Part shown: piece after piece, positions 51,235 through 59,473 of the stretch
Numbering within the stretch: the stretch's first letter is position 1
How the letters are laid out: every line of letters starts with the position of its first letter
Origin: SZUA-430 sp031413635
Lineage (GTDB): Bacteria > Pseudomonadota > Alphaproteobacteria > Micropepsales > Micropepsaceae
Reading direction: 5' to 3'
Assembly (NCBI GenBank): GCA_031413635.1
Contig: JANOFM010000168.1
Location: 10,473-74,472 of the forward strand
DNA length: 64,000 nt
The notes under the pieces: generated by a model
Database searches by the model: none
The model's input: the letters and a program-made list of their open reading frames with translations, nothing else
Told to the model about the DNA's origin: nothing
Program-made: the position numbers and the translations under genes

Positions 51235-52763
51235 GTGCCGGACGGCAAATGGATGTGGCCGTCGACCGTTGCGCGATAGCGGCCAGAGTCGACGAGGGCC
51301 CGAGCTGCAGCGATGTCGGGGGCGAAGAAGCGATCCATGTCGTAAGGCGCCACACGCTCGCGAATGGCCGCGTGTTCGGCTTCAAGCGTTTTCGAGGATT
51401 TCAGCGGGCGGCGGAATTCTATGCCTTGGGCGGCGGCCAAAAGTTCGATCGCGATGATGCCGCTGGAATTCGCGTGCATGTCGGAGAGGCGGCGCGCGGC
51501 GAATGTCGCCATCGAGACGTGGTCTTCCTGGTTCGCCGACGTCGGCAGCGAGTCGACGCTGGCCGGATGGGCAAGCGATTTGTTCTCGGAGGCAAGCGCC
51601 GCCGCCGTGACGTGGGCGATCATGAAGCCAGAGTTCAGGCCGCCGTCCTTGACCAGGAACGCCGGCAGGTTCGAAAGATGCTTGTCGATCAGAAGTGCGA
51701 TGCGGCGTTCGGCGAGGGCACCGATTTCGGCGAGGGCGAGTGCTAGATGGTCGGCGGCGAGGGCCACGGGTTCGGCGTGGAAGTTGCCGCCGGAAAGGAT
51801 GTCGCCTTCATTCGCAAAGACCAGCGGGTTGTCGCTGACGGCATTGGCTTCGATTTCGAGGATCGTCGCGGCATGGCGAAATGCGTCAAGGCAGGCGCCC
51901 ATGACTTGCGGCTGACAGCGGATCGAATACGGGTCTTGCACGCGGTCGCAGTTTTCGTGGCTCAGTCGAATTTCGCTACCCGCCATCAGGGATTTCAGCG
52001 CGGCGGCGGCGTCGATTTGGCCGCGCTGGCCGCGTGCGGCGTGGATGCGCGGATCGAACGGCGTGTCGGAGCCGAGAATCGCATCGGTCGTCAGGGCGCC
52101 GGAGACGAGTGCTGCCGAGAAGATATTTTCGGTCGCGAACAGGCCTTGCAGCGCCAGAGCGGTCGAGACTTGCGTGCCGTTGATGAGAGCGAGGCCTTCT
52201 TTCGCTTCGAGCGTCAGCGGTTCGAGACCAGCGCGTTGCAGCGCGTCGCTCGCGTTCGCTTCGACGCCGCGATACTTGACTCGGCCGACGCCGATGAGCG
52301 CGCAGCCAAGATGGGCGAGCGGCGCGAGGTCGCCGGAGGCGCCGACCGATCCCTTGGCCGGAATTTGGGGCAAGAGGTCGTAGTCGAGAAATTTCTTCAG
52401 ACGCTCGATTACGATCCAGCGCACGCCCGAAAAGCCGCGCGCCAAACCTAGGATTTTCAGCGTCAGGATTAGGCGGATGGTTTTGTCGCCGAGGTTTTCG
52501 CCGGTGCCGGTGGCGTGGCTCAGGACCAGATTTCGTTGCAGCTCGGCGAGTTTGTCTTGCGGGATGCGCTTGTTGGCAAGTTGACCGAAGCCGGTGTTGA
52601 TGCCGTAGACGGGTTCGTCCTTGCCGAGAACGTTTTCGACAGTCTTGCGCGACGCTTCGACGCCGGCGCGGCAGGCCGGATCGAGGTCGAATGGCTGCTT
52701 TTCGCGCGCGATGCGGCGCAGAGTGGTGAGATCGGCTTTGCCGGGGGTGAGTGTAGCCGTCAT
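51231..52763 (-). CDS. hutH: Histidine ammonia-lyase
   Basis: A 510-residue lyase deaminating histidine to urocanate. The MIO prosthetic group forms from Ala-Ser-Gly in GSVGASGDLAPLAH, near residue 145. Also present are YGINTGFGQLANKRI and the C-terminal HVSMATFAARRLSDMHANSS. ATG 52763 gives the usual start; an upstream in-frame ATG at 52790 lies inside the REP-like element and is rejected. Separated from hutU by that element. Confidence 0.96.
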   Translation of the reverse strand: MTATLTPGKADLTTLRRIAREKQPFDLDPACRAGVEASRKTVENVLGKDEPVYGINTGFGQLANKRIPQDKLAELQRNLVLSHATGTGENLGDKTIRLILTLKILGLARGFSGVRWIVIERLKKFLDYDLLPQIPAKGSVGASGDLAPLAHLGCALIGVGRVKYRGVEANASDALQRAGLEPLTLEAKEGLALINGTQVSTALALQGLFATENIFSAALVSGALTTDAILGSDTPFDPRIHAARGQRGQIDAAAALKSLMAGSEIRLSHENCDRVQDPYSIRCQPQVMGACLDAFRHAATILEIEANAVSDNPLVFANEGDILSGGNFHAEPVALAADHLALALAEIGALAERRIALLIDKHLSNLPAFLVKDGGLNSGFMIAHVTAAALASENKSLAHPASVDSLPTSANQEDHVSMATFAARRLSDMHANSSGIIAIELLAAAQGIEFRRPLKSSKTLEAEHAAIRERVAPYDMDRFFAPDIAAARALVDSGRYRATVDGHIHLPSGT

Positions 52764-52770
52764 AAGCGCT

Positions 52771-52856
52771 CTTCCTGGGAGCGCGGGCATCCTGCCCGCT
52801 CTGTTGCTGCGTAGAGAAAGGAAGAGCGGGCGGGACGCCCGCGCTCCCAGGGAAGG
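52771..52856. repeat. REP/BIME-like nested inverted repeat
   Basis: The 97-base hutU-hutH gap is almost filled by two near-identical arms: CTTCCTGGGAGCGCGGGC at 52771-52788 onward and its inverse ending GCTCCCAGGGAAGG at 52856. Each arm is itself a hairpin, GCGGGC-N5-GCCCGC (52783-52799 and 52826-52842). Paired hairpins of this design are typical of REP/BIME elements mobilised by RAYT transposases; none of these genes is in the window. Confidence 0.8.
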
Positions 52857-52860
52857 TTCG

Positions 52861-54537
52861 TCATGCGCGGATCATCGGGAGGTTGAGTTTGTATTCCTTA
52901 GCGCAGGCGATGGCGTCGTCGTAGCCGGCGTCGGCGTGGCGCATGACGCCGGTCGCCGGGTCGTTCCAGAGGACGCGCTCGATGCGAGCCGCCGCTTCCT
53001 TCGTGCCGTCGCAAACGACGACCATGCCGGCGTGTTGCGAGAAACCCATGCCGACGCCGCCGCCGTGATGGAACGAGACCCAGGTCGCGCCGCTTGCGCA
53101 GTTCAGAAGCGCGTTCAGCAGCGGCCAGTCGGAGACAGCGTCGGAGCCGTCCTTCATGGCTTCGGTTTCGCGGTTCGGGCTTGCCACCGAACCGGAGTCG
53201 AGGTGGTCGCGGCCGATGACGATGGGGGCTTTCAGCTCGCCGCTCGCGACCATTTCGTTGAAGGCGAGGCCGAGGCGGTGGCGGTCGCCGAGGCCGAGCC
53301 AACAGATGCGCGCGGGCAGGCCTTGGAATTTGATGCGCTGGGCCGCCATGTCGAGCCAGTTGTGCAAGTGGCGGTCGCGCGGGATAAGTTCGCGAACTTT
53401 GGCGTCCGTGCGGGCGATGTCTTGCGGGTCGCCCGAGAGCGCCACCCAGCGGAACGGGCCGACGCCGCGGCAGAACAGGGGACGGATATAAGCGGGCACG
53501 AAGCCTGGGAAGTCGAATGCGTTCGTCACACCCTCGTCCTTGGCGACTTGGCGGATGTTGTTGCCGTAGTCGAACGTCGCGATGCCGCGCTTTGCGAAGG
53601 CTAGCATCGCCTCGACATGTTCCTTGATCGAGGCGCGTGCGGCGCGTTCGACGCCCTTGGGGTCGGTTTGGATGCGGCCCTGCCATTCGGCGACGGTCCA
53701 ACCCTTCGGGCAATAGCCGTTGATCACGTCGTGCGCGGAGGTTTGATCGGTGACGAGATCGGGTTTGGCGCCGCGTTTGACGAGTTCGGGATAGATCTCG
53801 GCGGCGTTGCCGAGGAGGCCGACGGAGAGCGGCGTCCTTTCGGCGCAAGATTTTTTGATCAGCGCCAGAGCTTCGTCGAGCGATGACGTCCAGGTGTCGA
53901 GGTATTTCGTTTCCAGACGCTTTTCGATGCTGCTCTGGCGGCATTCGACAGCCAAGATCGAGGCACCGGCCATAGTTGCAGCCAACGCTTGCGCGCCGCC
54001 CATGCCGCCGAGGCCCGCGGTCAAAATCCATTTGCCGGAGAGATCGCCGCTGTGATGTTTGCGGCCGGCTTCGACGAAGGTCTCGTAGGTGCCCTGAACA
54101 ATGCCTTGGCTGCCGATGTAAATCCACGAACCGGCCGTCATTTGGCCGTACATCATCAGGCCCTTGCGATCGAGTTCGTTGAAGTGGGTCCAGGTTGCCC
54201 AATGCGGCACAAGGTTCGAATTCGCGATCAGCACGCGCGGCGCGTCGGCGTGGGTGCGGAAGACGCCGACAGGTTTGCCGGATTGGATGAGCAGCGTTTG
54301 GTCGGCGTCGAGTTTGCGCAAGGCGGCGACGATCGCATCGAACGAGGCCCAGTCGCGCGCGGCGCGGCCGATGCCCCCATAGACGACGAGCTCGTTGGGG
54401 TTTTCGGCGACTTCGGGGTCGAGGTTGTTCATCAGCATGCGCAGCGGCGCTTCGGTGAGCCACGACTTGGCGCTGAGTTCGGTTCCGCGCGGGCTGCGGA
54501 CGGCGCGGCTGTTCTTGCGGCGGTCGATCATAGTCAT
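52861..54537 (-). CDS. hutU: Urocanate hydratase
   Basis: A 558-residue NAD-containing enzyme converting urocanate to imidazolonepropionate. NAD-binding GLGGMGGAQALAATMAGAS, YIGSQGIVQGTYETF and HHGGGVGMGFSQHAGMVVVC are hallmark segments. Starts at 54537, with ATG 54531 an alternative. It is the first gene of the hutU-hutH-hutG-VOC transcript. No HutC or other regulator gene is found in the window. Confidence 0.96.
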   Translation of the reverse strand: MTMIDRRKNSRAVRSPRGTELSAKSWLTEAPLRMLMNNLDPEVAENPNELVVYGGIGRAARDWASFDAIVAALRKLDADQTLLIQSGKPVGVFRTHADAPRVLIANSNLVPHWATWTHFNELDRKGLMMYGQMTAGSWIYIGSQGIVQGTYETFVEAGRKHHSGDLSGKWILTAGLGGMGGAQALAATMAGASILAVECRQSSIEKRLETKYLDTWTSSLDEALALIKKSCAERTPLSVGLLGNAAEIYPELVKRGAKPDLVTDQTSAHDVINGYCPKGWTVAEWQGRIQTDPKGVERAARASIKEHVEAMLAFAKRGIATFDYGNNIRQVAKDEGVTNAFDFPGFVPAYIRPLFCRGVGPFRWVALSGDPQDIARTDAKVRELIPRDRHLHNWLDMAAQRIKFQGLPARICWLGLGDRHRLGLAFNEMVASGELKAPIVIGRDHLDSGSVASPNRETEAMKDGSDAVSDWPLLNALLNCASGATWVSFHHGGGVGMGFSQHAGMVVVCDGTKEAAARIERVLWNDPATGVMRHADAGYDDAIACAKEYKLNLPMIRA

Positions 54538-55240
54538 GAGCGGTGTCGATTTTTCCCAGAAGGAGCGCAGTCATAGCCTGAAGCCAGCATCCGTTCAGCG
54601 ACTCAAATGTTGGGCGGCTGTGGATGGGGTGCCGGTGCGATGGCGGCCGTTCAGTTCGACCCTGCAACCCAAGCGGTTATTTGTCCCGCAAAGCAACTAT
54701 TAGTAATCAAATTGTCCGCGCAAGCATAACGATAGTTGACCCTGCAACACCTACCAACGCTTGAGGAATGCCCGGTGTGCGCGAATCACCGAAGGGGAGC
54801 AGTAGACCAGTGGTTGTCAACAATATTTACCAGGTCAAATGTCTGGCCGGAATTCCACAGCAGTTCGTTCAGCACGGGAATCGCGTCCGGCACTTGTTGG
54901 GATCACCTCGCATGCGGCACGAGCATCCGCTTTCTTCGATGTCCGCCCCAATATGCTGAATAATAAAGGTTTCTGGCACGAGTTTGATCCGCACGTTGGA
55001 AACTCGCTTCTTTGCTCCGCCGATCCTCGGCTGCCTGTCTTGCTGATTGGCCCTGTGTTAGCGATTCAACTCCTGACTGTGGCATGTCGGTGTTGAACTG
55101 TGCTCACGAAGCAACAACGCTAACCTAAACTTTGATTCATGGGCGCTGTGTGCCCGAAACCCGGGTGATTTAAGTATTCAAACCAGTGCGTCTCAGTATT
55201 CTTCCTGACGGGTAGGCTCAAGAGCCAGTTGGGGGTTTCA
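54538..55240 (+). promoter_or_regulatory. 703-base gene-free region upstream of the barrel-fusion gene
   Basis: AT-richer than the flanks, with only short unconvincing frames. A direct repeat AGTT(c)GACCCTGCAAC occurs at 54653-54668 and 54734-54748. The hutU promoter must lie at the left end. The right end (55057 onward) can fold into a structured leader, described separately. The rest shows nothing I can name. Confidence 0.4.
55057..55240 (+). promoter_or_regulatory. Candidate structured 5' leader RNA
   Basis: GTTAGCG (55057-55063) pairs with CGCTAAC (55118-55124), enclosing two hairpins: TTCAAC/GTTGAA (55065-55070, 55092-55097), extended inside by CC-GAC/GTC-GG, and TGCT/AGCA (55101-55113). 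This makes a three-way junction. Downstream stems are GGGCGC/GTGCCC, ACCCGGGT and GGCTC/GAGCC just before the ribosome site. Pairings were found by eye, so covariation support is unknown. Confidence 0.4.
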
Positions 55241-56635
55241 ATGAGCACGCAGACAGTGTCCGTGACCGATGTTCAAGTCGCGGAAGCGTTACGATCTATT
55301 GCTGGTCCAGTCTTTGCCGCCGTTTGGAGCGACAAGAGACAGACGACCGAATTGACTGTTCACGCCTCGGCTGTGCGCGGTCAACGCGATCTAAAGATCA
55401 ATATTATCAATACCTTATCAAATATTGGGGTTGACCAAGTCAAAGTCCATTTTCACGCTGTGTCGAGCCTGTTGTCACCGCGCAGCCTTGAAAAACTGGT
55501 GTCCAAGTTCGCGAGCGGGCGCATTGTCTACGATCCGACGAGTTCTCTGATGCGCGCCTGTGCGCTGGTGAAGGCAAGCGGCGCCGTACGTGAAGCGCTC
55601 GGCACGCATGTGCGCGGTCTGTTCTATGCACCGCGGGTTCGCACGTTTTACGTTTCGTTGGAATCGACGCGCGTTGCGACGGGTGAAAAACTCAAAGTCG
55701 CGGAACTCACGCGGATCGAGGATGCCGTCTTGAAAGCAGTCGGCGCCGCATTTGCGCCGCAACTGAGCGATTGCCCGGCCGTTCGCGTCGGCTTCGGTCT
55801 GCCTTCGGCGGAACTGGTGCCGGTGGATCAGGGCTCCGTCATGCATTGGGGCCGTCAGGCCCTTCGCGCGGCGATGCGCTATTGGAAGCCGCTCACGGTG
55901 GCCGCCCTGTTCGGGTTGGGCGGCGCGGCGGCGGCGAAGGCGGACGAGCCTGCCGTGTCGGAGCCCAACCTCAAGGTCAACAGCCAATTCGGCACCGTGA
56001 TCGACGACTATTCCTGGCAGGTGCAGGGTCAGTTCACGGCGCCGATCGGAAACGATTTCGGTTTGCAACTGGAAGGCGGCGGCGGCGCGGTTAACGGCCA
56101 CGACGTTTACGGCGTCGGCGGTCACGTCTTCACGCGCGATCCGGACCTTTATCTCTTGGGACTGTTCGGAGGATATGCGCAGTCCGTCGATTACGGGCTT
56201 GAAGCGGCGCGGGCGGGCGCGGAAGCAGAGTTCTATTTGTCCGATCTGACGATCATGGCGACGGCGGGCTATCAATTCAGCGACTCCACCTCGCTGGACG
56301 GCGCGTTCGGTTCGATCGACTTGCGCTGGTATGTCACCAACAATTTCCATGTTACCGGCGGCGCGATGATCGAAAAGGACAAGGTCTATGGGCGCGGCGG
56401 GATGGAATGGCAACCCGGCTTCATGGCCTTGCCCGGACTTGCCTTCAACGCCAACGGCGTATGGGGCGACGACGACTATCACAGCATCATGGCGGGCATG
56501 ACCTATTACTTCGGCTCACCGGTGAACCTGAAGGATCGTCACCGGAAGCAAGATCCGGATTCGGCTTTGTATTCGTTGTTCCAGTCGGTCCGGCAGGAAC
56601 AAGCGCGCATCTGCGCGGCATACGGGACTTGTTAG
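55241..56635 (+). CDS. Fusion: soluble N-terminal domain, internal signal peptide, outer-membrane-type barrel
   Basis: A 464-residue protein. Residues 1-205 form a soluble alpha/beta domain of two related halves (TELTVHASAVRGQRDLKINI; TFYVSLESTRVATGEKLKVA). At 212-234, MRYWKPLTVAALFGLGGAAA plus AKA looks exactly like a cleavable signal peptide. Residues 235-430 alternate in barrel style (DFGLQLEGGGGAVNGHDVYG, LDGAFGSIDLRWYVTNNFHV). ATGs at 55841 and 55874 could start a separate exported barrel. The full frame from 55241 has a G-rich ribosome site. No family recognised; a terminator follows. Confidence 0.7.
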   Translation: MSTQTVSVTDVQVAEALRSIAGPVFAAVWSDKRQTTELTVHASAVRGQRDLKINIINTLSNIGVDQVKVHFHAVSSLLSPRSLEKLVSKFASGRIVYDPTSSLMRACALVKASGAVREALGTHVRGLFYAPRVRTFYVSLESTRVATGEKLKVAELTRIEDAVLKAVGAAFAPQLSDCPAVRVGFGLPSAELVPVDQGSVMHWGRQALRAAMRYWKPLTVAALFGLGGAAAAKADEPAVSEPNLKVNSQFGTVIDDYSWQVQGQFTAPIGNDFGLQLEGGGGAVNGHDVYGVGGHVFTRDPDLYLLGLFGGYAQSVDYGLEAARAGAEAEFYLSDLTIMATAGYQFSDSTSLDGAFGSIDLRWYVTNNFHVTGGAMIEKDKVYGRGGMEWQPGFMALPGLAFNANGVWGDDDYHSIMAGMTYYFGSPVNLKDRHRKQDPDSALYSLFQSVRQEQARICAAYGTC

Positions 56636-56662
56636 TAGCGTAGCGTACCCCTCAAACTCAAC

Positions 56663-56695
56663 GGGCGCGGTCGAGTTTACCGCGCCCTTTTTTTT
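56663..56695 (+). terminator. Rho-independent terminator
   Basis: GGGCGCGGT (56663-56671), loop cgagttt, ACCGCGCCC (56679-56687), then eight T. A perfect 9-base stem with T-run, closing the barrel-fusion transcript. Confidence 0.92.
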
Positions 56696-56766
56696 GGCTC
56701 GAGGCTTTGTGTCGAGGTACGCAAACACATTACGTTGGCGCTTGGTCGAAAGCGCACCGGTGATCC

Positions 56767-57942
56767 TTGCCGCTGAATGACAAAACCGTTCTGTTCGCGT
56801 GGGAGTTGGGCGAGGGGTTGGGCCATCTGCCGCCGTTGAAGGCCATCGCGCGAGCGTTGAAAGGCGAAGGCGCGAAGGTCGTATTCGCGTTGCGCGAGCC
56901 GGAGCATTCGCGCATCGCCCTGTCGGAGTTGGGGGCGCAGATCATTCAAGCGCCCCATTGGCCGACGCCCGCGCCACCGGCGATGCCAAGTGGAAGTTAC
57001 GCCGACATTCTGGCGGGCAACGGCTATGGCGCGCGGGACGACATTCGCGAAATGATCGCGGCGTGGGACGGCGTGTGCGCGGCGACGCGCCCCGATTTGA
57101 TCGTGTGCGAGCATGCGCCGGGCGCCGCACTGAGTGCGTTCGGCCGCATCCCAGCCGCATTCGTGGGCAACGGCTTTGTGGTGCCGCCCTGCGATGGAGC
57201 GGTGTTTCCGCCGTTCGAGCCGGGCAAGGGCGAGGATGCGCGGCAAGCGCCGGTGTTGGCTGCGATCCAAGAGGCGCTGGCGGGGTCGGGACGACCGATG
57301 CCGCAATCGATTTGCGAGCCGTTTCGCGGTGTGTTTCGGGGCGTTTATTCGTTTCCATTGTTCGACACCTATCGCGATGTGCGACCGGAGGCCGTGCTGG
57401 GCCCGATCGAGACCCTGCCCGCATTGACCGCGTTGCCGAAGTCGCGGCGGCTGTTTGCTTACTCGGCGTCGAACAACCCCGCGGTCGACCAGCTGACGCA
57501 AGGATTGATGGATCTCGGACCGCAGGCCTCCGTCTATTTTCGCGGGACGCCCGGGGCGCGCAGCGCCGTGCTCAAGAGCAGGGGCGTGCGCGTTTACGAC
57601 ACGGCGCCGTCGCTGGCCTCGATCTTGCCGGAGAGCAGCGCCGCGTTCTCGCATGGCGGTCCGGGGTTTGCGCACGCGGCCTTGGCGGCGGGCCGGCCGC
57701 ACATCGTTTGTCCGCGCCATTTCGAGGCGCTGGTCGCGGGCCGGCGGCTCGAGGCGCTTGGCGCGGGCATCCTCGTGCAGCCGTTCGAGCCTGGGAAGTT
57801 CGCAGAAGCAGTGAGGCGCGCGTTCGAGGATGACCGGCTTCGACAGGCCGCGCAGGCGGCGGGTGCGGCCGCGCAAGACTTCATGAAGACGGCGGCACCG
57901 CTCGAGACGACGATCGAGGCGTTGCGGCGCGAATTGAGTTAG
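56767..57942 (+). CDS. UGT-like glycosyltransferase (GT1 family)
   Basis: A 391-residue GT-B fold enzyme. N-terminal domain begins VLFAWELGEGLGHLPPLKAI; the donor-binding region is AFSHGGPGFAHAALAAGRPH followed by IVCPRHFEALVAGRRLEALG, as in UDP-glucuronosyl/MGT-type transferases. Sugar and acceptor unknown. No in-frame ATG exists near the N-terminus, so TTG 56767 is taken as start. First gene after the terminator. Confidence 0.82.
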   Translation: MPLNDKTVLFAWELGEGLGHLPPLKAIARALKGEGAKVVFALREPEHSRIALSELGAQIIQAPHWPTPAPPAMPSGSYADILAGNGYGARDDIREMIAAWDGVCAATRPDLIVCEHAPGAALSAFGRIPAAFVGNGFVVPPCDGAVFPPFEPGKGEDARQAPVLAAIQEALAGSGRPMPQSICEPFRGVFRGVYSFPLFDTYRDVRPEAVLGPIETLPALTALPKSRRLFAYSASNNPAVDQLTQGLMDLGPQASVYFRGTPGARSAVLKSRGVRVYDTAPSLASILPESSAAFSHGGPGFAHAALAAGRPHIVCPRHFEALVAGRRLEALGAGILVQPFEPGKFAEAVRRAFEDDRLRQAAQAAGAAAQDFMKTAAPLETTIEALRRELS

Positions 57943-58026
57943 GAGCACTGGCGCGTTGTTGCCTTTAGCAAATGGCAGCGTGTATCGTAAATCCGAAGAT
58001 GGGAAATGTAATTTGGTGATGCATCG

Positions 58027-58683
58027 ATGAGCAGATCTGGTGGATTGGCGGTGACAGCCGGCGTACTCGCGCTCGCGGCGGCCGGCGTACTGGGAGGCGC
58101 GAGCTTTTTTGGAATCGATTTACTTTCGATGCGCCCGTCGGAGCGGGAATTGGTGATGCGAATGAGTGAAACTGCGGCGCTCAGCGGCGGCTACGCGATA
58201 ATGTTTTCAGGACCCGATTCCGAAAAATGGAAAGTCGCGCCGGGTCACCAACTCGAGAAGTTCAGCGTCGAAAGCGGCGATGCCGCGTTCGCCCGGCTCA
58301 CCAGCTCCGCGCCGCTCGACACAAAGACTTGGAATTGGGCGACACAGGGGCTCAGCACGAGCCTGCCGATCGAATTCAACAACCAAACCAATGGGCAGAA
58401 GGTCGAGATCGGCATTGTGGCGCGCGCGACCGCCATGAAATCCACCGACGCGATCACGGTCGCGTATGCGACGCAACAAGCCGGCAACAGCGGTTGGAAG
58501 AAGATTCCGGTCGGCCGCGATTTCGAGTTGTTCAAGTTCGTATTCGCAGTTCCGCAGATCGAGCCAGGCGCATACACCCATCAACCAATTCTTGTCGTCC
58601 ACGCAGATGCGACAGGCGGCGGGCGTTCGGCAGAAATCTTGGGAGCATATGTGAAGAAGTATCGACCGGAACAACCGCAGTGA
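58027..58683 (+). CDS. Membrane-anchored protein of unknown function
   Basis: A 218-residue protein with one N-terminal hydrophobic segment (about residues 7-30, LAVTAGVLALAAAGVLGGAS), so periplasmic or membrane-anchored. The remainder reads as a beta-sandwich with LPIEFNNQTNGQKVEIGIVA and VGRDFELFKFVFAVPQ, somewhat like carbohydrate-binding modules. I do not recognise the family. It sits directly before a sulfotransferase gene, suggesting a glycan context. Confidence 0.78.
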   Translation: MSRSGGLAVTAGVLALAAAGVLGGASFFGIDLLSMRPSERELVMRMSETAALSGGYAIMFSGPDSEKWKVAPGHQLEKFSVESGDAAFARLTSSAPLDTKTWNWATQGLSTSLPIEFNNQTNGQKVEIGIVARATAMKSTDAITVAYATQQAGNSGWKKIPVGRDFELFKFVFAVPQIEPGAYTHQPILVVHADATGGGRSAEILGAYVKKYRPEQPQ

Positions 58684-58735
58684 CGAGGGTCCGTTGTCCG
58701 GAATGTCGTAGGCATCACGCCGAACATACCGAAGA

Positions 58736-59473
58736 ATGGTGCTAGCGATGTCTCTGGAACGCTACTTTTCCTATCCTTCGCAAACGGCAGAGTACCTGGC
58801 CAACATCTCCGATCGATTTAAGTATTTCTATCTTGCCAATCCGAAGTCAGCATCGACTGGGATATTGAGGGCGCTGCAGCTTGCGGAAGTCGATGGAGAT
58901 ACAGCCCGCGTGCCCGAGTTCATTCACGACCGCGCGCACTCGCCCCTTCTTAATATCTCGGGATCTCAATTTTCGCCGGAGGAGATTTTCGGTGGGGCGG
59001 AGTTCTTTCGCTTCACCTATGTGCGCAATCCCTTCAGCCGCGCGCTTTCAGCCTATCTCGAAAAAGTTGTCCGAGAACCGGCGGAACGTGCACGGCTACT
59101 GCCCACACTCGGACTTGCCACCGATGCGCAAATCTCATTCCTGGAGTTCCTCACGGCCATTCACAACCAGCGCGACAGCTGGCGAGACATTCACTGGGCG
59201 ACGCAAACCCGCCTTATTCAATGCCGGAACTTCGGCTATCATTTCATAGGTCGCTTTGAATCGTTCAGCACGACATTTCCCCAGATTCTGGCCAGACTGG
59301 GTGTCGGCTCTCAGTACTTCGACGAGCAAAGCATGCCGGCGCATGCAACAAACGCCAGTGCGCATATTGAAAGCCAAATCGGTGTCGAAGAACGGCGCAT
59401 GATATTGACGATTTACGAGGCCGATTTCGAGAATTTCGGATATGGCCGCGATCCGAGCGTCGCTCACTTATGA
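58736..59473 (+). CDS. Sulfotransferase family 2 protein
   Basis: A 245-residue PAPS-dependent sulfotransferase. The 5'-phosphosulfate loop is FYLANPKSASTGILRALQLA, and the 3'-phosphate motif is FFRFTYVRNPFSRALSAYLE with the expected Arg and Ser. This resembles carbohydrate (HNK-1/chondroitin-type) sulfotransferases. ATG 58748 is an alternative start; neither has a strong ribosome site. The 3' end overlaps the convergent FkbM gene by 6 bases. Confidence 0.88.
   Translation: MVLAMSLERYFSYPSQTAEYLANISDRFKYFYLANPKSASTGILRALQLAEVDGDTARVPEFIHDRAHSPLLNISGSQFSPEEIFGGAEFFRFTYVRNPFSRALSAYLEKVVREPAERARLLPTLGLATDAQISFLEFLTAIHNQRDSWRDIHWATQTRLIQCRNFGYHFIGRFESFSTTFPQILARLGVGSQYFDEQSMPAHATNASAHIESQIGVEERRMILTIYEADFENFGYGRDPSVAHL

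Noticed and set aside
52764..52790. N-terminal extension of hutH to the ATG at 52790
   Set aside because: The extension is encoded inside the REP-like repeat and is missing from the usual histidine ammonia-lyase N-terminus.
54736..55096. Overlapping short plus-strand frames in the hutU-barrel gap
   Set aside because: No start signals, no recognisable motif, and mutually overlapping in different frames.
55057..55124. Integron attC site suggested by GTTAGCG and CGCTAAC
   Set aside because: An attC needs RYYYAAC on the left and GTTRRRY on the right; here the order is reversed on both strands, so RNA pairing is the better reading.
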